Positions 24,367 to 36,200 of a stretch of DNA of 64,000 nucleotides are shown here, in pieces. The notes below the pieces were generated by a model that worked only from the letters and a program-made list of their open reading frames with translations, made no database searches and was not told the DNA's origin. The stretch spans positions 145,242,465 to 145,306,464 of the forward strand of contig NC_067477.1 of the NCBI RefSeq assembly GCF_947179515.1, read 5' to 3'. This DNA is from Apodemus sylvaticus. Its lineage: Eukaryota; Chordata; Mammalia; Rodentia; Muridae. The number at the start of each line of letters is the position of its first letter. The stretch's first letter is position 1. Position numbers and translations under genes: made by a program.

Positions 24367-25544
24367 TTAATATCCACTTATTAGTGAGTGCATACCATGA
24401 TTCACCTTTTGAGTCTGGGTTACCTCACTTAGTATGATATTCTCTAGCTCCATCCATTTGCCTAAGAACTTCATGAATTCATTGTTTCTAATGGCTGAAT
24501 AGTACTCCATTGTGTAGATATACCACATTTTTTGCATCCACTCTTCTGTTGAGGGATACCTGGGTTCTTTCCAGCATTTGGCAATTACAAATAGGGCTGC
24601 TATGAACATAGTAGAACATGTATCCTTATTACATGGTGGGGAGTCTTCGGGTATATGCCCAGGAGTGGTATAGCAGGATCTTCTGGAAGTAAGGTGCCCA
24701 GTTTTCGGAGGAACCGCCAGACTGATTTCCAGAGTGGTTGTACCAATTTGCAACCCCACCAGCAGTGGAGGAGTGTTCCTCTTTCTCCACACCCTCTCCA
24801 ACACCTGCTGTCTCCTGAATTTTTAATCTTAGCCATTCTGACTGGTGTAAGATGAAATCTTAGGGTTGTTTTGATTTGCATTTCCCTAATGACTAATGAA
24901 GTTGAGCATTTTTTAAGATGCTTCTCCGCCATCCGAAGTTCTTCAGGTGAGAATTCTTTGTTTAACTCTGTACCCCATTTTTAATCGGGTTGTTTGGTTT
25001 TCTGGAGTCTAACTTCTTGAGTTCTTTATATATATTGGATATTAGCCCTCTATCTGTTGTAGGATTGGTGAAGATCTTTTCCCAATTTGTTGGTTGCCGA
25101 TTTGTCCTCTTGATGGTGTCCTTTGCCTTACAGAAACTTTGTAATTTTATGAGGTCCCATTTGTCAATTCTTGCTCTTAGAGCATACGCTATTGGTGTTC
25201 TGTTCAGAAACTTTCTCCCTGTACCGATGTCCTCAAGGGTCTTCCCCAGTTTCTTTTCAATTAGCTTCAGAGTGTTTGGCTTTATGTGGAGGTCCTTGAT
25301 CCATTTGGATTTGAGCTTAGTACAAGGAGACAAGGATGGATCAATTCGCATTCTTCTACATGCTGACCTCCAGTTGAACCAGCACCATTTGTTGAAAAGA
25401 CTATCTTTTTTCCATTGGATGTTTTCAGCCTCTTTGTCGAGGATCAAGTGGCCATAGGTGTGTGAGTTCATTTCTGGATCTTCAATCCTGTTCCATTGAT
25501 GCTCCTGCCTGTCACTGTACCAATACCATGCAGTTTTTAACACT
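24367..25544 (-). pseudogene. L1 ORF2 C-terminal fragment, frameshifted
   Basis: This remnant encodes the end of L1 ORF2p, the endonuclease/reverse-transcriptase protein, lacking its N-terminal catalytic domains. The first open stretch, 25543-24962 (194 codons with stop), includes WKKDSLFNKWCWFNW and NRQPTNWEKIF, typical of the region after the reverse transcriptase. A run of five T at 24978-24982 (+ strand) appears one base short: the reading turns from NNPIK to NGVQS and stops. The second stretch, from about 24975 to 24650, holds MAEKHLKKCSTS and the CX3CX7HX4C cysteine motif at 24750-24803 (CWRGC...HCWWGC). A second apparent one-base loss near 24648-24651 shifts the frame again. The third stretch runs through MWYIYTMEYYSAI to the natural stop at 24367-24369, after SLISGY. 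It is not functional. Confidence 0.95.
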
Positions 25545-25554
25545 ACGTTGTATT
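25545..25554 (+). repeat. Target-site duplication, right copy
   Basis: ACGTTGTATT again, after which the A half continues with CTTACATGTTCTTTCGAG. Removing 24105-25554 restores a continuous satellite unit. Confidence 0.88.
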
Positions 25555-28500
25555 CTTACATGTTCTTTCGAGAGAAAACTCTCCTGTGCATTCTCTTTAG
25601 AGGCTACATGCGCAGACATACACGCAACACCAAAGCTTTTCGAGTTACAACGTGTTGTTTAGGAAAAACAAGATAATTTTGCACGATGCGGGATTTCCTT
25701 AAAACGTGGTTTTCTGACAAATTTTGAAGAAAGAAATTTCTCCTGTGGGTTCTCTTTTGAGGCCAAACGTGTAGACATACGAGCCACACGAAATATTTTT
25801 GAGTTACAACGTGTTGTTTAGGAGATACAAGCAAATATTGTACAATGCGTTATTTCTTCTCATATAGTGTTTCCAATACGTACTTATTTGTCTTTACTCT
25901 GCAACACTGTATTTCCTTATAACGTGGTATTCTTACATATTCTTTCGAGGGAAAACTCTCCTGTGCATTCTCTTTTGAGGTTACACGCTTAGACAAACAC
26001 GCAAAGCCAAAGCTTTTGGAGTTACAACGTGTTGTTTAGGAAAAACTAGATAATTTCACACGATACGAGATTTCCATTAAACGTGGTTTTCTGAAAAATT
26101 TTGACGAAACAAAGTTCTCCTGTGGGTTCTCTATTGAGGCTACACGTGTAGAGGTACGAGCCACACCAAATCTTTTCGAGTTACTACGTGTTGTTTAGGA
26201 GATGCAAGCTAATTTTCTAGGATGCGATATTTCTTCTCTTAAAGTGTTTCCAATACGTACGTAGTTGTCTTTACTCTGCAACACTGTATTTCCTTATAAC
26301 GTGGTATTCTTACATATTCTTTCGAGAGAAAACTCTCCTGTGCGTTCTCTTTTGAGGCTACACGCGTAGACATACACGCAACACCAAAGCTTTTCGAGTT
26401 ACAACGTGTTGTTTAGGAAAAACAAGATAATTTCGCACGATGCGAGACTTCCTTAAAACGTGGTTTCTGACAAATTTTGATGAAAGAAAATTCTCCTGTG
26501 GGTTCTCATTTGAGGCTACACTTTTAGACGTACACGTCAGACCAAATCCTTTCGAGTTACAACGTGTTGTTTAGGAGATACAAGATAATTTTGTAAGATG
26601 CGTTATTTCTTCTCGTAAAGTGTTTCCAATATGTACTTTTTGGTCTTTACTCTGCAAAATTGTATTTCCTTATAACGTGGTATTCTTACATATTCTTTCG
26701 AGAGAATACTCTCCAGTGCCTTCTCTTTTGAGGTTCCACGCTTACACATACACATAACACCATAGCTTTTCGAGTTACAACATGTTGTTTAGGAAAAAGA
26801 AGATGATTTCGCACGATGCGGGGTTTCCTTAAAACGTGGTTTTCTGAAAAATTTTGACAAAAGAAAATTCTCCTGTTGGTTCCGTTTTGAGGCTACACGT
26901 TTAGACGTACATGCCACACCAAATCTTGTCGAGTTACAACGTGTTGTGTAGGAGATACAAGCTAATTTTTTACGATGTGTTTATTCTTCTCGTAAAGTGT
27001 TTCCAACACATACGTATTTGTCTTTACACTGCAACATTGTATATCCTTATAACGTGGAATTCTTACATATTCTATCAATAGAAAACTATCCTGTGCGTTC
27101 CCTTTTGAGGCTACACACTTAGACATACAGGCAACACCAAAGCTTTTCGAGTTAAAACGTGTTGTTTATGAAAAACAAGATAATTTCGCACGATGCGGGA
27201 TTTCCTTAAAACGTGGTGTTCTGACAAATTTTGACGAAAGAAAATTCTCCTGTGGGTTCTCTTTTGACGCTACACGTTTAGAGGTACACGCCACACCAAA
27301 TCCTTTCGAGTTACCACGTGTTGTGTAGGAGATACAAGCTAATTTTGTACGATGCGTTATTTCTTCTCCTAAAGTGTTTCCAAACGTAAGTATTTGTCTT
27401 TACTCTGCAACACTGTATTTCCTTATAATGTTGAATTCTTACATGTTCTTTCGAGAGAAAACTTTCCTGTGCATTCTCTTTAGAGGCTATATGCTCACAC
27501 ATACACGCAACACCAAAGCTTTTCGAGTTACAACTTGTTGTTTAGGAAAAACTAGATAATTTTGCACGATGCGGGGTATCCTTAAAACGTGGTTTTCTGA
27601 CAAATTTGGACGAAAGAAAGTTCTCCTGTGCGTTGTCTTTTGAGGCTACAGGTTTAGAAGTACACGCCGCACCAAATCTTTTCGAGTTACAACTTGTTGT
27701 TTAGGAGATACAAACAAATTTTGTATGATGTGTTATTTCTTCTTGTAAAGTGTATCCAATACTTAAGTATTTGTCTTTACTCTACAACAATGAATTTCCT
27801 TATAACGTGGTATTCTTACATATTCTTTCAAGGGAAAACTCTCCTGTGCGTTCTCTTTTGAGGCTACACGCTTAGACATACACGCAACACCAAAGCTTTT
27901 TGAGTTACAACGTGTTGTTTAGGAAATACAAGTTAATTTTGTACGATGCGTTATTTCTTCTCGTAAAGTGTTTCCAATATGTACTTAATTGTCTTTACTC
28001 TGCAACACTGTATTTCCTTATAACGTGGTATTCTTACATATTCTTTCGAGGGAAAACTCTCCTGTGCGTTCTCTTTTGGGCTACACGCTTAGACATACAC
28101 GCAAGGCCAAAGCTTTTCGAGTTACAGCGTGTTGTTTAGGAAAAACAAGATAATTTCGCACGATGCGAGATTTCCATAAAACGTGGTTTTCTGACAAATT
28201 TTGATGAAAGATAATTCTACTGTGGGTTCTCTTTTGAGGCTACACGTTTAGACGTACACGTCACACCAAATCTTAACGAGTTACAATGTGTTGTTTAGGA
28301 GATACAAGCTAATTTTGTATGATGCGTTATTTCTTCTCATAAAGTGTTTCCAATAAGTACTTATTTGTCTTTACTCTGCAAAATTATATTTCCTTATAAC
28401 GTGGTATTCTTACATATTCTTTCGAGAGAAAATTCTCCTGTGCCTTCTCTTTTGAGGCTACACGCTTACACATACACGCAACACCAAAGCTTTTCACGTT

Positions 28501-30144
28501 ACAACATGTTGTTTAGGAAAAAGAAGATGATTTCGCATGATGCGGGATATCCTTAAAATGTGGTTTTGTGAAAAATTTTGACGTAAGAAAATTCTCCTGT
28601 GGGTTCTCTTTTGAGGCTACACGTTTAGACGTACCGGCCACACCAAATCTTGTCGAGTTACAACGTGTTGTTTAGGAGATACAAGCTAATTTTTTACGAT
28701 GTGTTAATTCTTCTCGTAAAGTGTTTCCAATACGTAAGTATTTGTCTTTACTCTGCAAAAGTGTATTTCCTTATAACGTGGTATTCTCACATATTCTTTC
28801 GAGAGAAAACTATCCTGTGTGTTCACTTTTGAGGCTACACACTTAGACATAGAGGCAACACCAAAGCTTTTCGAGTTACAACGTGTTGTTTGTGAAAAAC
28901 AAGATAATTTCGCACGATGCGGGATTTCCTTAAACGTGGTTTTCTGACAAATTGTGACGAAAGAATATTCTCCTGTGGGTTCTCTTTTGAGGCTACATGT
29001 ATAGAGGTACACGCCACACCAAATCCTTTCGAGTTACCACGTGTTGTTTAGGAGATACAAGCTAATTTTGTACGATGCGTTATTTCTTCTCGTAAAGTGT
29101 TTCCAATACGTACGTATTTGTCTTTACTCTGCAACACTGTATTTGCTTATAATCTTGTATTCTTACATGTTCTTTCGAGAGAAAACTCTCCTGTGCATTC
29201 TCTTTAGAGGCTACATGCTCACACATACACGCAATTCCAACTCTTTTCGAGTTACAACATGTTGTTTTGGAAAAACAAGATAATTTTGCACGATGCGGGA
29301 TTTCCTTAAAACGTGGTTTTTGACAAATTTTGACGAAAGAAAGTTCTCTTGTGGGTTGTCTTTTGAGACTACACGTTTAGACGTACATGCCACAACAAAT
29401 CTTTTCGAGTTACAACTTGTTGTTTAGGAGATACAAGCAAATTTTGTACGATGCATTATTTCTTCTTGTGAAGTGTTTCCAATTCGTTCTTATTTGTCTT
29501 TACTCTGCAACACTGTATTTCCTTATAACGTGGTATGCTTACATATTCTTTTGAGGGAAAACTCTCCTGTGCGTTCTCTTTTGAGGCTACATGCTTAGAC
29601 ATACACGCAACGACAAAGCTTTTCAAGTTACAACGTGTTGTTTAGGAAAAACATGATAATTTTGCACGATGCGAGATTTCTTAAAACGTGGTTTCTGATA
29701 AATTTTGATGAAAGAAAATTCTCCTGTGGGTTCTCTTTTGAGGCTACACGTTTAGACATACACGTCACACCAAATCTTTTCGAGTTACAACGTGTTGTTT
29801 AGGAGATACAAGTTAATTTTGTAAGATGCGTTATTTCTTCTTGTAAAGTGTTTCCAATATGTACTTATTTGTCTTTACTCTGCAAAATTGTATTTCCTTA
29901 TAACGTGGTATTCTTACATATTCTTTCGAGAGAAAACGCTCCTGTGCCTTCTCTTTTGAGGCTCCACGCTTACACATACACGCAACACCAAAGCTTTTCA
30001 AGTTACAACATGTTGTTTAGGAAAAAGAAGATGATTTCGCACGATGCGGGGTTTCATTATAACGTGGTTTTCTGAAAAATTTTGATGAAAGAAAATTCTC
30101 CTGTAGGTTCTCTTTTGAGGCTACATGTTTAGACGTACACGCCA

Positions 30145-30362
30145 CACCAAATCTTTTCGAGTTACAACGTTTTGTTTAGGAGATATAAGCTAATTTTGTA
30201 CGATGCGTCAATTATTCTCATAAAGTGTTTCCAATACGTAAGTATTTGTCTTTATTCTGCAACACTGTATTTCCTTATAACGTGGTATTCTTACATATTC
30301 TTTCAAGAGAAAACTATCCTGTGCGTTCCCTTTTGAGGCTACACACTTAGACATACAGGCAA
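30145..30362 (+). repeat. Representative half A of the satellite unit (218 bp)
   Basis: A typical A half, chosen to define the unit. It opens with CACCAAATCTTTTCGAG and ACAACGT, then GGAGATA..AAGCTAATTTTGTACGATGCG. After that comes the A-specific central part that B lacks: TTATTC..., TGTTTCCAATACGTA, TTTGTCTTTA and TGCAACACTG. It ends with TTCCTTATAACGTGGTATTC, a TTTC(G/A)AGAGAAAACT hairpin segment and TTTTGAGGCTACACAC. The position equivalent to B's CENP-B box reads TTTGTACGATGCGTC here and lacks both TTCG and CGGG. Confidence 0.9.
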
Positions 30363-30521
30363 CACCAAAGCTTTTCGAGTTTCAACGTGTTTTTTATGAA
30401 AAACAAGATTATTTCGCACGATGCGGGATTTCCTTAAAACATGGTTTTCTGACAAATTTTGACGAAAGAAAGTTCTCCTGTGGGTTCTCTTTTGATACTC
30501 CACGTTTAGACGTACACGCCA
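30363..30521 (+). repeat. Representative half B of the satellite unit (159 bp), with intact CENP-B box
   Basis: A typical B half, directly abutting the A half at 30145 and making a 377-bp unit with it. It opens like A (CACCAAAGCTTTTCGAG, including a HindIII site AAGCTT) and contains the intact box at 30412-30428. It then continues with GATTTCCTTAAAACATGG and TTCTGACAAATTTTGACG, which align with A's TTATAACGTGG region. It closes with TCTCCTGTGGGTTCTCTTTTGA. Relative to A it lacks about 61 bp between GATGCG and ATTTCCTTA. Confidence 0.9.
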
Positions 30522-31764
30522 CACCAAATCCTTTCGAGTTACTCTGTGTTGCTTAGGAGATACAAGCTAATTTAGTACGATGCATTATTTCTTCACTTAA
30601 AGTGTTTCCAATACGTTCTTATTTGTCTTTACTCAGCTACACTGTATTTCCTTATAACGTGGTATTCTTACATATTCTTTCGAGAGAAAACTCTCCTGTG
30701 CATTCTCATTTGAGGCTACAAGATTAGACATACACGCAACACCAAAGCTTTTCGAGTTGCAACGTGTTGTTTAGGAAAAACAAGATAATTTCGCACGATG
30801 CGAGATTTCCTTAAAACGTGGTTTCTGACAAATTTTGATGAAAGAAAATTCTCCTGTGGGTTCTCTTTTGAGGCTACACGTTTAGACATACACGTAACAC
30901 CAAATCTTTTCGAGTTACAACGTGTTGTTTAGGATACGCAAGTTAATTTTTTACAATGCATTATTACTTCTCGTAAAGTGTTTCCAATATGTACTTATTT
31001 GTCTTTACTCTGCAAAATTGTATTTCCTTATAACATGGTATTATTACATATTCTTTCGAGGGAAAACTCTCCTGTGCCTTCTCTTTTGAGGCTCCATCCT
31101 TACACATACATGCAACACCAAAGCTTTTCGAGTTACAACATGTTGTTTAGGAAAACGGAGATGATTTTGCACGATGAGGGATTTCCTTAAAACGTGGTTT
31201 TCTGACAAATTTTGACGAAAGAAAGTTCTCCTGTGGGTTCTCTTTTGAGGCTACACGTGTAGAGGTATGAGCCACACCAAATCTTTTCGAGTTACAACGT
31301 GTTGTTTAGGAGATACAAGCAAATTTTGTACGATGCGTTATTTCTTCTCCTAAAGTGTTTCCAATATGTACTTATTTGCCTTTACTCTGCAACACTGTAT
31401 TTCCTTATAACGTGGTATTCTTACATATTCTTTTGAGAGAAAACTCTCCTGTGCGTTCTCTTTTGAGGCTACACGCTTAGACAAACACTCAGCACCAAAG
31501 CTTTTCAAGTTACACCCTGTTGTTTAGGAAAAGCAAGATAATTTTGCACGATGCGAGATTTCCTTAAAACGTGTTTTCTGACAAATTTTGATGAAAGAAA
31601 ATTCTCCTGTGAGTTATTTTTTGAGGCTACACATTTAGACGTACATGTCACACCAAATCTTTTCGAGTTACAACGTGTTGTTTAGGAGATACAAGCTAAT
31701 TTTTTACGATGCGTAATTTCTTCTCGTAAAGTGTGTCCAATACATACTTATTTGTCTTTACTCT

Positions 31765-31790
31765 GCAAAATTGTATCAAGTTACAACGTG
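31765..31790 (+). other. Hybrid half unit, A interior joined to B
   Basis: The A half reaches CTGCAAAATTGTAT and then continues with CAAGTTACAACGTG of a B half. The last third of A is missing. Confidence 0.75.
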
Positions 31791-32339
31791 TTGATTAGGA
31801 AAAAGAAGATGATTTCGCACGATGCGGGATTTCCTTAAAACGTGGTTTTCTGAAATATTTTGACGAAAGAAAATTCTCCTGTGGGTTCTCTTTTGAGGCT
31901 ACATGTTTAGATGTACACGCCACACCAAATCCTTTCGAGTTACAATGGGTTGTTTAGGAGATACAAAGTAATTTTGTACGATGTGTTAATTCTTCACATA
32001 AAGTGTTTCCAATACGTACGTATTTGTCTTTACTCTGCAACAATCTATTTTCTTATAACGTGGTATTCTTACATATGCTTTCGAGAGAAAACTATCCTGT
32101 GCGTTCCCTTTTGAATCTACACACTTAGACATACAGGCAACACCAAAGCTTTTCGAGTTACAACGTGTTGTTTCTGAAAAACAAGATTATTTCGCATGAT
32201 GCAGGATTTCCTTCAAACGTGGTTTTCAGACAAATTTTGACGAAAGAAAGTTATCCTGTGGGTTCTCTTTTGAGGCTCCACGTTTAGACGTACAAGCCAC
32301 ACCAAATCCTTTTGAGTTACCACGTGTTGTTTAGGAGAT

Positions 32340-32400
32340 ACAAGCTAATTTTGTACGATGTGTTATTTTCTGACAAATTTTGACGAAAGAAAATTATCCT
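32340..32400 (+). other. Hybrid half unit, A start joined to B end
   Basis: GATGTGTTAT of an A half runs into TTTCTGACAAATTTTGACG of a B half at about 32367. The hybrid half has no central A part and no box. Confidence 0.75.
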
Positions 32401-33214
32401 GTGGGTTCACTTTTGAGGCTCCACGTTTAGATGTACACGCCACACCAAATCCTTTCGAGTTACAACGTGTTGTTTAGGAGATACAAGCTAATTTTGTACG
32501 ATGCGTTATTTCTTCTCGTAAAGTGTTTCCAATATTTACTTATTTGTCTTTAATCTGCAACACTGTATTTCCTTATAACGTTGTATTCTTACATGTTCTT
32601 TCGAGAGAAAACTCTCCTGTGCGTTCTCTTTAGAGGCTACAGGCTTAGACATACACGCAACACCAAAGCTTTTCGAGTTACAACATGTTGTTTAGGAAAA
32701 ACAAGATGATTTTGCACGATGCGGGTATTTCTTAAAACGTGGTTTTCTGACAAATTTTGACGAAAGAAAGTTCTCCTGTGGGTTCTCTTTTGAGGCTACA
32801 CATGCAGACATACGAGCCACACCAAAACTTTTCGAGTTACAACGTGTTGTTTAGGAGATACAAGCAAATTTTTTAAGATGCGTTATTTCTTCTCATAAAG
32901 TTTTTCCAATAAGTACTTATTTGTCTTTACTCTGCAACACTGTATTTCCTTATAACGTGGTATTCTTACATATTCTTTCGAGAGAAAACTCTCCTTGCGT
33001 TCTCTTTTTGAGGCTACATGCTTAGACAAACACTCAACACCAAAGCTTTTCGAGTTACAACGTGTTGTTTAGGAAAAACAAGATTATTTCGCACGATGCG
33101 AGATTTCCTTAAAACGTGTTTTCTGACAAATTTTGATGAAAGAAAATTTTGCTGTGGGTTCTCTTTTGAGGCTACACATTTAGACTTACACGTCACACCA
33201 AATCTTTTCGAGTT

Positions 33215-33245
33215 ACAACGTGTTGTTTAGGATGCGTTATTTCTT
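33215..33245 (+). other. Small deletion in an A half
   Basis: TGTTGTTTAGG is followed directly by ATGCGTTATTTC; the AGATACAAGCTAATTTTGTACG segment is lost. Confidence 0.75.
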
Positions 33246-36200
33246 CTCGTAAAGTGTTTCCAATACGCACTTATATGTCTTTACTCTGCAAAATTGTATT
33301 TCCTTATAACGTGGTATTCTTACATATTCTTTCGTGGGAAAACTCTCCTGTGCTTTCTCTTTTGAGTCTCCACGCGTACACCTACACGCAACACCAACGC
33401 TTTTCGAGTTACAACATGTTGTTTAGGAAAAAGAAGATGATTTCGCATGATGCGGGATTTCCTTAAAACGTGGTTTTCTGAAAAAATTTGACGAAAGAAA
33501 ATTCTCCTGTGGGTTCTCTTTTGAGGCTCCATGTTTAGATGTACACGCCACACCAAATCTTTTCGAGTTACAACGTGTTGTTTAAGAGATGCAAGCTAAT
33601 TTTGTACGATGCATTAATTCTTCTCATAAAGTGTTTCCAATACGTACGTATTTGTCTTTACTTTGCAACACTGTATTTCCTTATAACGTGGTATTCTTAC
33701 ATATTGTTTTGAGAGAAAACTATCCTGTGCATTCCCTTTTGAGGCTACACACTTAGACATACAGGCAACACCAAAGCTTTTCGAGTTACAACGTGTTGTT
33801 TATGAAAAACAAGATAATTTCGCACGATGCGGGATTTCCTTAAAACGTGGTTTTCTGACAAATTTTGACGAAAGAAAATTCTCCTGTGGGTTCTCTTTTG
33901 AGGCTTCACGTTTAGACGTGCACGCCACACCAAATCCTTTCGAGTTACCACGTGTTGTTTAGGAGATACAAGCTAATTTTGTATGATGCGTTATTTCTTC
34001 TCGTAAAGTATTTTCAATACGTACGTATTTGTCTTTACTCTGCAACACTGTATTTCCTTATAACGTGGTATTCTTACATATTCTGTCGAGAGAAAACTAT
34101 CCTGTGCGTCCCCTTTTGAGGCTACACACTTAGACATACAGGCAACACCAAAGCTTCTCGAGTAACAACGTGTTGTTTATGAAAAACAAGATAATTTCGC
34201 ACGACGCGGGATTTCCTTAAAACGTGGGGTTCTGACAAATTTTGACGAACGAAAATTCTCCTGTTGGTTCTCTTTTGAGGCTACACGTTTAGACGTGGAT
34301 GCCACACCAAATCTTTTCGAGTTACCACGTGTTGTTTAGGAGATACAAGCTAATTTTGTACGATGCGTTATTTATTCTCGTAAAGTGTTTCCAATAAGTA
34401 CTTATTTGTCTTTACTCTGCAACACTGTATTTCCTTATAACGTTGTATTCTTACATGTTCTTTGGAGAGAAAAGTCTCCTGTGCATTCTCTTTAGAGGCT
34501 ACATGCATAGACATACACGCAACACCAAAGCTTTTCGATTTACAACGTGTTGTTTAGGAAAAACAAGATAATTTTGCACCATGCGTGATATCCTTAAAAC
34601 GTGGTTTTCTGAGAAATTTTGACGAAAGAAAGTTCTCCTGTGGGTTCTCTTTTGAGGCTACACGTTTGGATGTACGAGCCACACCAAATCTTTTCGAGTT
34701 GCAACGTGTTGTTTAGGAGATACCAGCAAATTTTTTACGATTCGTTATTTCTTCTCGTAAAGTGTTTTCAATACATACTTATTTGTCTTTACTCTGCAAC
34801 AATGTATTTCCTTATAACGTGGTATTCTTACATATTCTTTTGAGAGAAAAATCTCCTGTGCATTTCCTTTTGAGGCTACACTCTTAGACAAACACTCAAC
34901 ACCAAAGCTTTTCGGGTTACCTCGTGTTGTTTAGGAAAAACAAGATAATTTAGCACGATGTGAGATTTCCTTAAAACGTGTTTTCTGACAATTTTGATGA
35001 AAGAAAATTCTGCTGTGGGTTCTCTTTTGAGGCTACATGTTTAGATGTACACGTCACACCAAATCTTTTCGAGTTACAACGTGTTGTTTAGGAGATACAA
35101 GCTAATTTTTTATGATGCGTTATTTCTTCTCGTAAAGTGTTTCCAATATGTACTTATTTGTCTTTACTCTGCAATATTGTATTTCCTTATAACGTGGTAT
35201 TCTTACATATTCTTTCGAGAGAAAACTCTCCTGTGCTTTCTCTTTTGAGGCTCCACACTTACACATACACACAACACCAAAGCTTTTCGAATTACAACAT
35301 GTTGTTTAGGAAAAAGAAGATGATTTCGCATGATGCGGGATTTCCTTAAAACGTGGTTTTCTGAAAAATTTTGACGAAAGAAAATTCTCCTGTTGGTTCT
35401 CTTTTGAGGCTACATGTTTAGGTGTACATGCCACACCAAATCCTTTCGAGTTACAACGTGTTGTTTAGGAGATACAAGCTAATTTTGCAGGATGCGTTAA
35501 TTCTTCTCATAAAGTGTTTCTAATACATAAGTATTTGTCTTTACTCTGCAACACTGTATTTCCTTATAACATGGTATTCTTACATATTCTTTCGAGAGAA
35601 AACTATCCTATGCGTTCCCTTTTGAGGCTACACACTTAGACATACAGGCAACACCAAAGCTTTTCGAGTTACAACCTGTTGTTTATGAAAAACAAGATTA
35701 TTTCGCATGATGCGGGATTTCCTTAAAACATGATTTTCTGACAAATTTTGACGAAAGAACACTCTCCTGTGGGTTCTCTTTTGAGGCTCCACGTTTAGAC
35801 GTACACGCCACACCAAATCCTTTCGAGTTACCACGTGTTGCTTAGGAGATACAAGCTAATTTTGTACGATGCGTTATTTCTTCTCGTAAAGTGTTTCCAA
35901 TACTTACTTATATGTCTTTACTCTGCAACACTGTATTTCCTTATAACGTGGTATTCTTACATATTCTTTTGAGAGAAAACTCTCATGTCCGTTCTCTTTT
36001 GAGGCTACACGCTTAGACAAACACTCAACACCAAAGCTTTTCGAGATACAACGTGTTGTTAAGGAAAAACAAGATAATTTCGCACGTTGTGAGATTTCCT
36101 TAAAACGTGTTTTCTGACAAATTTTGATGAAAGAAAATTCTTCTGTGGGTTCTCTTTTGAGGCTACACGTTTAGACGTACATGTCACACCAAATCTTTTC

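Larger units (their letters stand above)
24105..25544 (-). mobile_element. 5'-truncated murid LINE-1 (L1) insertion
   Basis: The only non-satellite DNA in the window, 1440 bp, with its sense strand on the minus strand. In sense order it holds the C-terminal part of L1 ORF2 (from 25544 to the TAA stop at 24367), a G-rich 3' UTR and an A-rich tail ending at about 24105. It is bounded by a 10-bp direct repeat, ACGTTGTATT, at 24095-24104 and 25545-25554, as expected for target-primed reverse transcription. The 5' end is truncated inside ORF2, so the endonuclease and most of the reverse transcriptase are absent and the element cannot move by itself. The protein readings resemble rat and mouse L1 much more than primate L1, which dates it to the rodent lineage. 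The subfamily is not assigned. Confidence 0.97.

Noticed and set aside
24040..24384. 114-codon + strand frame crossing the satellite-L1 boundary
   Set aside because: It starts in an A half, passes through the tail and runs antisense through the L1 3' UTR. It is a chance fusion with no family resemblance.
24990..25457. 155-codon open frame on the + strand inside the L1
   Set aside because: It is antisense to the ORF2 fragment, which reads as recognisable L1 protein on the minus strand.
24367..25544. Functional L1 or a host gene derived from ORF2
   Set aside because: The fragment lacks the N-terminal domains, has two frameshifts and has no start context.
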